From Acinetobacter sp. Ac_5812 (GTDB taxonomy: Bacteria; Pseudomonadota; Gammaproteobacteria; Pseudomonadales; Moraxellaceae), in contig NZ_LXUK01000022.1 of NCBI RefSeq assembly GCF_013072695.1, forward strand, positions 741,084 to 805,083: 64,000 bases of DNA. Reading direction: 5' to 3'. Numbering within the stretch: position 1 is the stretch's first letter; each line of letters opens with the position of its first letter. A model generated the notes under the pieces. It saw only the letters and a list, made by a program, of their open reading frames with translations, was not told the origin of the DNA and did not search any database. Positions 36,316-45,900 of the stretch are shown piece after piece. Position numbers and translations under genes: made by a program.

Positions 36316-36846
36316 CTAACTCTTTTTCTCTTTACTTAATTCCAAATTCAACCAATCATAATTAATACAAATCATTCTTTTATAATTTTCTTCAGTATAA
36401 TAATCAGAAGCATCTACATCATTATTTACACCTTGAATCATATGTGGTGAATTCTTTGGCTGTCCCCAATCAATCCAAAAATTTGATAACTCTAATAAGC
36501 CATACACTGGGTCTAAGCTCAGCCCGTTAAGCTTCAAGTCCAAACAAACTAATAACCACTTATGAGACGATTTTGAAATATCAATATTTAAAGTATTTAC
36601 TACTTTTCTCAACAGATTCAGAACATCATCTTTCGAAGTATATTTATCTATAACTAACAATTCATTTAAGACTTCAGTTAATTCGTGGGCAACAACTTCT
36701 GTCCTTAGAAAATAATCTTCGACAAAACTACTTACCATCTCATTACTTAAACAACCATATTCTGGAACTCCTATATATCCAATATAGATAGTTCCAAAAT
36801 CATCAAAATTAAGCTGTTTAAGTTTTTCATATGCTTGAGTTATCAT
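36316..36846 (-). CDS. Probable immunity protein (DUF2247-like)
   Basis: A 176-residue soluble, acidic protein. The C-terminal pattern LLELSNFWIDWGQPKNSPHMI resembles DUF2247 (tentative, from memory). Its ATG overlaps the TGA of an upstream toxin-tail frame in an ATGA, the coupling expected of a toxin-immunity pair. A terminator follows. Function as an immunity protein is inferred from this layout. Confidence 0.65.
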   Translation of the reverse strand: MITQAYEKLKQLNFDDFGTIYIGYIGVPEYGCLSNEMVSSFVEDYFLRTEVVAHELTEVLNELLVIDKYTSKDDVLNLLRKVVNTLNIDISKSSHKWLLVCLDLKLNGLSLDPVYGLLELSNFWIDWGQPKNSPHMIQGVNNDVDASDYYTEENYKRMICINYDWLNLELSKEKKS

Positions 36847-36998
36847 GGGTTAGTTGGCGCCCCTGTAATTTTACCATTTGGAATAAAAATTATATGCGAG
36901 ACCCTACCTAATTTAGGATCAACTATCCACTCAAAACGACCAACAGTACCATTCATACTACCTTCTTGTTGCCCGATTCTTCCTTGCTGTACAGAATT
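36843..36998 (-). pseudogene. Orphan CdiA/polymorphic toxin C-terminal tail
   Basis: An open stretch of 51 codons plus stop without a start codon encodes QQGRIGQQEGSMNGTVGRFE then WIVDPKLGRVSHIIFIPNGK and ITGAPTNP. This is the style of polymorphic-toxin C-termini (GRFEW..D...G.V.H..FIP.G..TG.P). It is cut at its upstream side by the terminator repeat and an in-frame stop. The final TGA overlaps the immunity start. Confidence 0.6.
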
Positions 36999-37002
36999 TT
37001 AC

Positions 37003-37110
37003 TTATATTTAAACTTCAACCATCAAAATAAAAAAGCCATTAATTTCAAATGGCTTTTTTATGAATCACCAATTAAATACTATTCATGGAGTAAATTTAA
37101 AAAATCATCA
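37003..37110. repeat. Direct repeat, copy A (terminator plus SUKH 3' end)
   Basis: Closely matches 37567-37675: a TTTAAACTTCAACCATCAAA-like lead, an AAAAAGCCATT hairpin, and the shared 3' end of the two SUKH genes. Points to tandem duplication of the immunity module. Confidence 0.65.
37030..37061 (-). terminator. Terminator after second SUKH gene
   Basis: AAAAAAGCCATT / AATGGCTTTTTT hairpin. Confidence 0.82.
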
Positions 37111-37550
37111 AAGTTAGCGGCAACATTATTTACCACCATTGAGCTTTTCCCACTTTTATCATCGACAAAATCATCATGATATACTAATACTACTTTAGGG
37201 TCTAAGCTTTCTGCATTATCTCTATAATCAAAACAGATATAATCTCCATTCGCACATATACCAAAAATAACAAGATGCTCCACACCATAATTATTCAGGT
37301 CAGAAATATTCTCTTGCTCTCTCAAAATATTCCCATCTGAATGATTATCTTTAAAACTTAAGAAGTTTAGATCTCTCTCATCAGGTTTATTGTAGATATT
37401 TATGAAATCAAAAATATTTTTCTCAAATATTACAGCATCATGATCCTTTATCAAATTGATGTAATATTTTGGAAAAGCATATCCAATTTGATTTTGAGCT
37501 TTAACAATTTCATCTAGTGAATTTTGACCATTATCTCGATAAATTCCCAT
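37080..37550 (-). CDS. SUKH (SMI1/KNR4) family immunity protein
   Basis: A 156-residue protein. SUKH marks are the N-terminal helix with GYAFPKYYINLIKDHDA, VIFGICANGDYICFDYRD and the tail NFDDFLNLLHE. I place the start at 37550 (MGIYRDNG) to align with the paralogue at 37642; an ATG four codons earlier is possible. SUKH proteins commonly protect against diverse polymorphic toxins. No toxin gene remains directly upstream. Confidence 0.8.
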   Translation of the reverse strand: MGIYRDNGQNSLDEIVKAQNQIGYAFPKYYINLIKDHDAVIFEKNIFDFINIYNKPDERDLNFLSFKDNHSDGNILREQENISDLNNYGVEHLVIFGICANGDYICFDYRDNAESLDPKVVLVYHDDFVDDKSGKSSMVVNNVAANFDDFLNLLHE

Positions 37551-37566
37551 AATTCTTTCCATTACT

Positions 37567-37675
37567 TACATTTAAACCTCAACCATCAAAATAAAAAGCC
37601 ATTAATTTTTAAATGGCTTTTTATAAATAACAAACTAAGTACTAATCATGGAGTAATTTTAAAAAATCATCAAAA
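37567..37675. repeat. Direct repeat, copy B (terminator plus SUKH 3' end)
   Basis: Partner of 37003-37110, with the same order of lead, hairpin and SUKH 3' end. Confidence 0.65.
37592..37622 (-). terminator. Terminator after first SUKH gene
   Basis: AAAAAGCCATT / AATGGCTTTTT hairpin. Confidence 0.82.
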
Positions 37676-38196
37676 TTTTCTGTCACTTTAATAATACGCA
37701 TCTTAGAATTACCATTTTCATCTTCTATATAATCATCATGATACATAACAACTATTGGAGGATTATCCGTTGCTATATTATAACGATAATCAAATGCTAT
37801 ATAGTCTCCTCCAGCAGATTCACCAATTACGATAACCCCATTATAACTATATTCATCTGGCTGATTAATTTCTATTGCATTAGATGGCTGCATAGAGTTT
37901 TGAAATTTATACAAATCACTTTCATCATAAACCAATATTTCTTCATAACCATAGCCATAGCCATAGCCATAGCCATAGCCATAGCCATAGCCATAGCCAT
38001 AAAATGATACATCCAAAACACTAACATCACCATTATCCTCTTGATAGTCGAAGTTTTCTAGTAATGGTCTAATTGCATTGTGTTTAGACAATAATTCGAT
38101 ATAACTCTTAGGAAAGTTAACACCAAATTTCAACGCAAACTCTGAAATAATAGATGGGTCTATAGTACCATAATCCCGATAAGACTTAATTTCCAT
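37642..38196 (-). CDS. SUKH family immunity protein with a Tyr-Gly repeat insert
   Basis: A 184-residue paralogue of the gene at 37080: FGVNFPKSYIELLSKHNA, VIVIGESAGGDYIAFDYRYN and NFDDFLKLLHD align with it. At about residues 65-83 it carries an insert of alternating Tyr and Gly (10 Tyr, 9 Gly), encoded by a hexanucleotide microsatellite absent from the paralogue. The insert falls between predicted strands, so it may be a surface loop of variable length. ATG at 38194-38196; a toxin-like tail ends eight bases upstream. Confidence 0.8.
   Translation of the reverse strand: MEIKSYRDYGTIDPSIISEFALKFGVNFPKSYIELLSKHNAIRPLLENFDYQEDNGDVSVLDVSFYGYGYGYGYGYGYGYGYGYEEILVYDESDLYKFQNSMQPSNAIEINQPDEYSYNGVIVIGESAGGDYIAFDYRYNIATDNPPIVVMYHDDYIEDENGNSKMRIIKVTENFDDFLKLLHD
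37951..37998. repeat. Hexanucleotide microsatellite (8 perfect ATAGCC units) in coding sequence
   Basis: Eight tandem ATAGCC units on the plus strand, flanked by one ATAACC variant. On the coding strand this reads GGC TAT, so unit gain or loss adds or removes Gly-Tyr without shifting the frame. Confidence 0.97.
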
Positions 38197-38203
38197 AAAA
38201 TTA

Positions 38204-38299
38204 TTACTTACCTCTATTTAAAGATGCTTCACCTGCATGAGATACACCTTATCTTTCATGGTAAACACCTGTGTTGCCCTCAATAGCGTGAGGAATAGT
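38204..38299 (-). pseudogene. Possible short toxin-tail relic upstream of SUKH gene
   Basis: A frame reading IPHAIEGNTGVYHER, stop, GVSHAGEASLNRGK, stop ends eight bases before the SUKH start. The style fits the end of a polymorphic toxin with an in-frame stop. The IS3-type remnant truncates it on its upstream side. Short, so uncertain. Confidence 0.35.
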
Positions 38300-38317
38300 T
38301 TAAGCGTTTACACAGTT

Positions 38318-38498
38318 TTTTACAGTCACGACATATCGATTTACAGCAAGCCCAACAGCAAGTGGCTGACTATATTTTGGGGGATTATCGAAATATCCGA
38401 CCACATGCTTTTAATCTATACCTAGCCTATGTGGAAAAGGAAAGATGTTTTTTTAATCAAACCTCTTAAAAGATGTCTAAGTTTTCTTGACCACTACA
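38318..38498 (+). mobile_element. IS3-family insertion sequence remnant (transposase C-terminus plus right end)
   Basis: From 38329 to the stop at 38467-38469 the plus strand encodes RHIDLQQAQQQVADYILGDY then RNIRPHAFNLYLAYVEKERC, the C-terminal integrase-core pattern of IS3-type transposases (RPH.FN.YL...EKE). The sequence ends in TTTTCTTGACCACTACA at 38498; reversed, it begins TGTAGTGGTCAAGAAAAC, a typical IS3 terminal repeat with TG/CA ends. The left part and left end are gone. Confidence 0.78.
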
Positions 38499-38529
38499 TT
38501 ATCTAACTAGATATATAAAAAACCTATAA

Positions 38530-38558
38530 AAAAGCATGCCATTATTGACATGCTTTTT
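38530..38558 (-). terminator. Terminator after orphan immunity gene
   Basis: AAAAAGCATG / CATGCTTTTT hairpin, near-identical to the one after cdiI at 39508. Confidence 0.78.
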
Positions 38559-38671
38559 AAATTAATCATAGATTTACTCTAGTTATAATTTTCAATTTAA
38601 AACATTTTTTTACATAAGGTCTTAAATTTTTTACTTATTTAATTCAAAAAATCATCTTAATTAATTTCCAC

Positions 38672-39109
38672 TCACCTTTTTAGGCTACCTATTGTTATCA
38701 AACTTAATTTATTATCAAATCCAAACTCAAAATGCAAATATTTATTTTCCATTTCATACTTAATCCATTTCTGGCCTTTTTTTTCAGGGATACCTAGCAA
38801 CTTTTCAATGTCAGATTTTGTTGAATCATAGTTAACATTAAAAATCAAATCATCCAAAAAAGGATATTTCACATACTCCTCATTATTCTGAATATATATA
38901 AAAATTACCTTAAGAGTATCATTTTCATCAAACTGAAAAGTAACCCCTCTTTTAAAAAACTCCCAATATGATAATTTCTCTCCATCAAAATTAGTTATTG
39001 AGGTTTCAAAATCCATGGCAATAACACTAACTGCATCTAATATTATTTTATCTGGTATTGATCGCCCAATACTATCTAAAAAAATATTTACATTACCTAG
39101 TAAGTTCAT
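38672..39109 (-). CDS. Orphan CdiI-like immunity protein
   Basis: A 145-residue soluble protein, paralogous to the cdiI product at 39568: FFKRGVTFQFDENDTLKVIF versus FFKSGVEYLFEEKKLSAIFF, then LIFNVNYDSTKSDIEKLLGIP and KWIKYEMENKYLHFEFG in the same order. The ATG follows the stop codon of a broken toxin copy without a gap. The gene is intact, so immunity to the alternative toxin may be kept although the toxin is dead. Confidence 0.75.
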   Translation of the reverse strand: MNLLGNVNIFLDSIGRSIPDKIILDAVSVIAMDFETSITNFDGEKLSYWEFFKRGVTFQFDENDTLKVIFIYIQNNEEYVKYPFLDDLIFNVNYDSTKSDIEKLLGIPEKKGQKWIKYEMENKYLHFEFGFDNKLSLITIGSLKR

Positions 39110-39468
39110 TTAATTGATACCTCTATCTTTATTACGCTCAATAACATTTTTAATTGCTTCATCAACACTCTTGCGATCAAAACCTTTATTTTCTAAATTT
39201 TTTCTTAAAACATCTAGATCACATCTCTGGGCTTCACATAAATTCTGAGCATCTTTCTCTATTTGAGCAGAAGTATTTTTACCAGAATGTGTTCTACCTG
39301 CTTTATGGGTATCTTTAGTAACCTCAATAACTGTTGCCTCATTATATAACGTTTTTGCCTCATTATCCGTTAATTTACGTCCTAGCTCATTTTCTTTTGT
39401 TTTTTTAATGCAGCGAATGACGGAATATGATCATGTTCTAAGCCATTTCAAACTTGTACTCTAGATTT
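39110..39468 (-). pseudogene. Orphan duplicate of the cdiA toxin end (broken)
   Basis: Translates to nearly the same sequence as the last 120 residues of the cdiA product (EHDHIPSFAA, ELGRKLTDNEAKTLYNEA, DTHKAGRTHSGKNT, NLCEAQRCD), diverging mainly in the last 30 residues. It has no start, an in-frame TGA at 39448-39450 where cdiA has a Gly codon, and a one-base loss in a run of seven T (39400-39406), which shifts the frame after PSFAALKK. A classic displaced CdiA-CT with both a nonsense mutation and a frameshift. Confidence 0.85.
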
Positions 39469-39507
39469 ATGAAATTACCAACTGACGTATAAATATCAAG
39501 ATCTAAT

Positions 39508-39538
39508 AAAAAAGCATGTCATATTGACATGCTTTTTA
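39508..39538 (-). terminator. Terminator after cdiI
   Basis: AAAAAAGCATGTCA / TGACATGCTTTTT hairpin. Confidence 0.82.
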
Positions 39539-39567
39539 AATAAACCCATTAATAATGAGACTATATT

Positions 39568-39999
39568 TTATTCAAAAAGACCTAATGTTATTTGCTTTAA
39601 TCCTAGTTCTTGTTCAAACTCAAAGTGGATATATCTATGATCATCTATTTTATATTTGATCCAATTAGTTCCAGAAAAAATCGGCAGACCAAAAGCTTTA
39701 GTAACCTCTTCTTTTGTCGCACTTAAACTTAATCCATCTATTAAATAGTCTTTTCTTGAATATGAACTATATTCATCATTTGGTTTAATGAAAAAAAATA
39801 TTGCAGATAATTTCTTTTCTTCAAATAGATACTCAACCCCACTTTTAAAGAAACGATAATAAGAGCTATCTTCAAAATCTGATTCATCATATTCAAAACT
39901 AGTACCAATTAACATTATTGAATGTAACATTTCATCATCGCCTTGAACCAAACCAAGACTATTTATAAATATAACAATTTCTCCACTTAGCTTATCCAC
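39568..39999 (-). CDS. cdiI: CdiI immunity protein
   Basis: A 143-residue protein encoded directly after cdiA. The GTG start shares its G with the cdiA TAG stop, so translation is coupled. No signal peptide or membrane span, acidic, with the layout YRFFKSGVEYLFEE, DYLIDGLSLSATKEEVTKAF and NWIKYKIDDHRYIHFEFE. It should bind the toxin end of the cognate CdiA in the cytoplasm. Paralogue at 38672. Confidence 0.82.
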   Translation of the reverse strand: MDKLSGEIVIFINSLGLVQGDDEMLHSIMLIGTSFEYDESDFEDSSYYRFFKSGVEYLFEEKKLSAIFFFIKPNDEYSSYSRKDYLIDGLSLSATKEEVTKAFGLPIFSGTNWIKYKIDDHRYIHFEFEQELGLKQITLGLFE

Positions 40000-42900
40000 T
40001 AATGAATCCCCTTATCTTTATTTCTCTCAGTTAGCTTTAAGATCGCGTCATCAACAGCTTTCTTACTATGCCCTCGATCTAAAAGGTTTTGCCGTAATAC
40101 ATCAATATCACAGCGTTGAGCCTCGCATAAATTCTGAGCATCTTTTGCTATTTGCTCAGTTGTATTTTTACCACTATGTGTTCTACCTGCTTTATGGGTA
40201 TCTTTAGTAACCTCAATAACTGTTGCCTCATTATATAGCGTTTTTGCTTCATTATCCGTTAATTTACGTCCTAGCTCATTTTCTTTAGCTTTTTTCAATG
40301 CGGCGAATGATGGAATATGGTCATGTTCTAACCCATCTCCAACTTGTGCTCTAGATTTAAGCTCCTTATATGAACCTACCTCTAACTCTTTAACAGGATC
40401 TTTTTTTACCCCACCTATTTCAAACCCTGACTTAGATATGTCAAATTCAGAGTCCTTCCCTTTAACAACACCCTTTCCTACCCCACCAACTACAATCCCT
40501 GCAATGATGTTTGTTAAAAATTTTGCTCCTTCCTTACTCTCACTTACATCCTTGGACCATTCTTGTGTCTCAACAGACTCTTTACTTATTTGATCCCTTA
40601 ACTCTGGATTCGTATACGTAGAAATAACATTTGTATCTGTACCATACGATATTGCTGTTATGCTTGTTGAAACAAGATCAACACCAGTATCCTTGGCTTT
40701 TTGGATGTATTGCCCGTATTGACTAGAAAGTAGAACATTTGCAACAGTTTTAGCAGGACCTGTTAGTATCGTTCCTATGACAAGAGAAAGTGTTTCAGGA
40801 TCAATCTCTACTCCATATTTCTGATTCATTTCCTGCTGAAAATCAGAATATCCTTTCGATAATCCATATGAGGCCGTTAACAACTGCATACCAATCGTAG
40901 TATCTGTTGTTAAATTAACCTTATGCTGACCTTCTACCGAAATCACATTAGTATCACCTACTGAAGCAATGCTCGTATTTAATATTTGTTCTAAACTATA
41001 TCCCTTAGACTCCAATTCTTGTATTTTTTCATTTGCTTCCGCTAAATCCTTAATATAATTCTGTGCATACGAATTATTTGCTACAACAAAAAATTCTTCT
41101 TTTGATCCTCCATTCTTTAAGAACTCTTTGTATGCATCAGCAATCATATCTCCTCCAACCATTTGGTTAAGAGAAGTGATTATTTTATTTTGAATTTTCG
41201 AATCAGGTAGTTTTAAAGCTAATTTTTCAACATCATTTTTTATTTGTTGTGTTGCTTGCTTTAAATTCTCTGGCAAATCTTTCTGCTGTTCAATGATCTG
41301 AGCACGACCACTCTCTGTCAATAAACGATGATCAACCGTGACTGAACCATCTAACATACCTGTGGTTTGATCACGGGTAATCTCTTGTGTCGCGTTGATG
41401 TCTCGATTGGTACTCTCAACGACATTTTTAATTGAACCTTGTCCCATAGTCGCTTTTGTCGTTTGTTCTATTTCTTGACCGCTACGATTCACTCCAATTG
41501 TAGTTGAGCCATTCGGGAACTTACTGCTGTTTTGATCCAATCCTTTGGTTGACTTACCAACCGACGTAGAGAGATCAAAACCACTTTGCTTATTGTTGCT
41601 ATGATCCTGAATATCTTTTAGCTCAAGCTCACCCCTAAAGTTAAGTTTGCCATGATCTTGCAATGTGCCATCAGTTTGCTTGCTGGCATTAGCAATGACA
41701 CCACCAACGTTAATGACTTTCTTCACACCCATTGCATCGAGATCGGCATCATTTTGAGCATTACCAATCAATAATGTACTTTGGTTATTCACCCATGCAC
41801 TGTCACTGTTCCCTTTGCTTTGATTTACGCCTAGCGTGACATTACCTGAAGTACCACCGCCAATTGACCCTCCTTTACTGCTGTTACTGCTCTGTGCTGT
41901 ATCTTGCAAGCTTTCAACATGAATATTGTTCACTTGTAGATTGCCTCTATCCTGTATAGAGACCGATCCACCTTTGATATTCAAGTTGTTTAAGCTACCC
42001 GAAACCTTATTCAGCTCAACTTGGCTGTTTACATGGTTGAGGCTTTGACTTTGAGACTGACTGTCTTGCTTACCAATCGATGCACTACCGCCACCCCCTG
42101 AGCTGATCGTGATTTTTTGGTTTTCAGTTTTAGTCTTACTTTCCTGCTGAGTACGTTCTGTGCCCGCAGTAATATTCAGATCTTTGGTGCCATCAAAAGT
42201 TGTTGTCCCTGTCGCACGTAAATTACTGCCCTGAATATTGGCATTTTGCCCTTCTGACTTCAGGGTTAAATTGTTGAGTTCAAGATTACTACCTTGCCAT
42301 TGTGTCTCTAAGGACTTAGTCGTACTTTCTGTTTTAATACGCTCGCCATTGGCACCAATTGTAAAGCCTGTCCCAAAACTGGTCGAGCCTGCGGCGGCTG
42401 CACCTGCCGCTGCTGCACCTGCTGCAATCTGAGCAGTCGCTAGATTGGTTGTTGCCATCGCAATATTGGCTTTACTGTCATTTAGAGCTTGTTTGGTAAT
42501 TCGCCCCGCAGCATAGTCTTTCTCAGCCTTGTTATAGGCGTCTTTTGCTTGAGAGAGTGCCTTCATTGCATCTTTGACTGCAATCAACGCGTTGGCTGCA
42601 TCTAAGTAAGCGTTACGAACACCTACTTCCGTGCTGATTGTTTCAGTTTTGGTTTTTTCTTCAATCGTGGTGGTATTTTCATAACCACCAATATTAAGCT
42701 CACCACGACCATGATCAATCACGGTATCTCCAGTGGCTTTTATATTTTGTCCGCGTAGATCAACCCCTTCAGTGCCTTCAATGCTTAAGTTCTTCGCATT
42801 GATCTCACCAGATTTATGCGTGGTTTTGGTTGTTGTCGTAGTTTGCTCAGTATCTTCTGTAACAAAACCACCAAGACGGATATTATCTTTATTTAACTTA

Positions 42901-45900
42901 ACTCCGAGCCCTTGAACAGTTTCCTCACCTTTAGCAATGCTCTGTTTTTCTGTTTCCTTCGCTGCATCTAGGGTGACTTTCTTACCAGATAAGTGAACAT
43001 TATCAGCAGTCAAGTTACCACTGGTGATCGTAGTATTATTGGCTGAACCAATCGCAATATTTTCAGCAGTGAGTGTATTGCCTTGTTGCAGGGTCTTTTC
43101 TGTACGCTCTGATGAAGATGAGCCGACGCTAATTTTCTTATTTAACCCTAGGCCAGTTGCCCCAATAGCAACTGATTTGATTAACTCCTTGGCAATCCCT
43201 CGATAACCTTCTTGTTGCTCATCCCATTGTTTATTCTGGGTCTCGAGCGTATTCAAAGTGACATTTTCAGGCATTGTTGAGCCGTCTTTCGCCTTGAGTT
43301 GGCCGTCAGACTGACGCTCCATCAAGGTATTACCCACGATGATATTTTTACCCGCTTCAACTTTATTTGCTTCTAAGATAATGTTTTTACTGGCATTGAT
43401 ATCAACATTCTGTCCAGCTTTTAACTCAGTCTGGGCAATCTCTTGCTGCACAAATCCAGATTGACGGTTTTTATATTTAATCGCATCTGTACTTGAAGAA
43501 GCGATACTTTGACTTGTTTCATTAATAGTCGAATTTAATACAACATTACCTTGCTGAGCTTGAATTTTTATATCCTTACCCGCTTCAGCTTTCAAATGTG
43601 TCGCTTGAATATCACCTTGCTTGGTATTCAGGACAATATTGCCCCCCGCCTTGATCTGATTGGCGATAGACTGACTCGATGACCATTGCTCACTATGTTC
43701 TGTCTTACCACCCAATAATCCACCAGATTTACCTGTACTAGATGTATCTGTTGAATGAAGGTTATTACCATTTTCAAGCTGAATACCTTGTTGAGCATTG
43801 AGTAAAATGTTGCCTGATCTGCTCTCAAGGTTGACCGCTTTACCATCAATTTTATTTGCACTCAGGTCAATACTTCCTAAGCCAGATATTTTGCTGCCTT
43901 GATCATTTCGACGAATAGACTGGTTGTAGTTCTTATTATCAACATAGCCATGATTGTTGACCTCGGTCTGAATCGCACCAATATTCAAGTTGCCTTGGCT
44001 TTCAATACGGGTATGTCCTGTTTGGTTCAGGATTTCAGCCCCTTTAATCGTTGCATCACCACCGACACGAACCGAGATCGAAGTTTTGAGGTTTTCTGAA
44101 TCAATTGTTTTAATCTCTGAAGGTGCTTTGGTGTAGATCCCCGCCACACGATCAATACCGGTACGGGTAAATAAGCTTTCCCCAATCTTGTTTTCACTGC
44201 TTTGGGTTGAACTGCTTAAGTTGAGATTATTCCCCACATTTAAGTCAACCTTATCCTGAGCATGAATTTGCCCACCAATAATATTGAGATCTTTTTTAGT
44301 GGTTAATCCAACTTGGTTGGCTTGGATGCGACCATTGAGTACATCAATATTTTCAGCATTTAAGACAACCGCTTGGCGCCCAGCTATAGTCCCTGAGTTA
44401 ATCACATTGTCTTTAACATCCAACTGAATCGAATCCGCTGAAATCAGCGTACCATCGCCTCTCAGATCACCGACACGTGCTTTCACATACACCTGTGGAA
44501 CAAGGGCTTTGGTGCTGCTTCCATCTGCTAAAATAATGGTCTTTTCTTCAAGCCAGACAATATCACTGGTGAGCTGAGCAATCTGTTCAGGAGTTAAAGC
44601 AATCCCTGGTTTTAATTTGTACTGCTTCGCAAATGATGCACCATTATTCATCAAGGCCTTATATTGATCTTCATCTGAACCATAGCCATCAAGGAAACGT
44701 CGGCCCGTTAATTTTGCAACCTGATCTTGCACCAAACGCTGTTCATAATAACCGTCACCCAGACGTTTTTGCTGTAATGCAGGGTCTAAACCGAGCGCTT
44801 TAATCATATGGTCTGACGAAAGCCATTTCTTATAATTGGTAAAGGCCGGGTCTGTTTCAACCAAATGCTGAGCTTGGCTGTCTTTCGTTGTAATCAACAA
44901 GGCATTGCTAGGTAAACGAATATGATCTTGTGTAATGGTTCTTACCGTGACATCATCCGATTGATGAATCGCGGATGCATCTTTTTTCACTCCATCTAAT
45001 TGAGTACTTTTAACCTCATCTACATTTTGTTGCTGTCCACCCTCAAGCTCTGCTTTGCTGTCAACATTTAATGCATTCAGTCCATCAGGTTTCTTGATCG
45101 TCACCTCAAGGTCTGAAGTGACTTGACCTGCATTGACATCAATCTGCTGGTTTTGGCTGTGTTGATTGTCTCGTTGCGCTTGATTGCCAGTTTGTGCCTG
45201 ATCAACGTGTTGCTGGATGGATTGCTGTTTAATATTCTCAGTCGGATTGGTTGATGTATTCAGCGTATGTTCTTTAATCTCACCTAAACGGATTGGTTGT
45301 GTGGTCACAACATCCGAAGGTTGATAATTAACTTTGCTTCCCCACTTATGTTTATGTTTGGTTTTTAGCCTATTCCAACCCACAGAGTGCCATTGGCTGG
45401 TCCCATTTTCAACTTTATCAATATTGCGTAAATCCGTACTTTCATTGGTAATCGAACCAACACCATTCAAGATAGACTGACCCACAAGTACCTGACTGTC
45501 CTTATTCAGGAAATTTGCATCAGGTGAAAAACTCAGATTACCACCTGCAATAATCAGCCCAGGACTGGTGGACTGGACTTCGTCTGCACTATGAACTTTG
45601 GTAAACTCATATCTGGTCCAATCCTCACCGATTTCACGTGTTGCAGTGCCACCTTCTACGTCTGGGACAAATAGGATCGCATTGCTCAAGCCACGTTTTG
45701 ATTTTCCTAGGCGAACATCTTTTGAGTCCCATGTTTGCCCATCTTTTCCATATTCAGTTACGCGTTCTCGGTTTTTCTCAATCAATTGAATGACCAGATT
45801 CTCATTCATATTTTCAATACGATGAGCGCCTAAATGCATATCTCCAATTGATTCAATAACCGCACTGCCATTGTAGATTTTATCTGCACTGCCTTGTGCT

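Noticed and set aside
37951..37998. Microsatellite as an on/off phase-variation switch
   Set aside because: The unit is six bases, so slippage keeps the reading frame; only loop length can change.
38237..38425. A 62-codon plus-strand frame
   Set aside because: It lies in a different frame over the IS3-type transposase remnant, whose own frame gives a recognisable integrase end.
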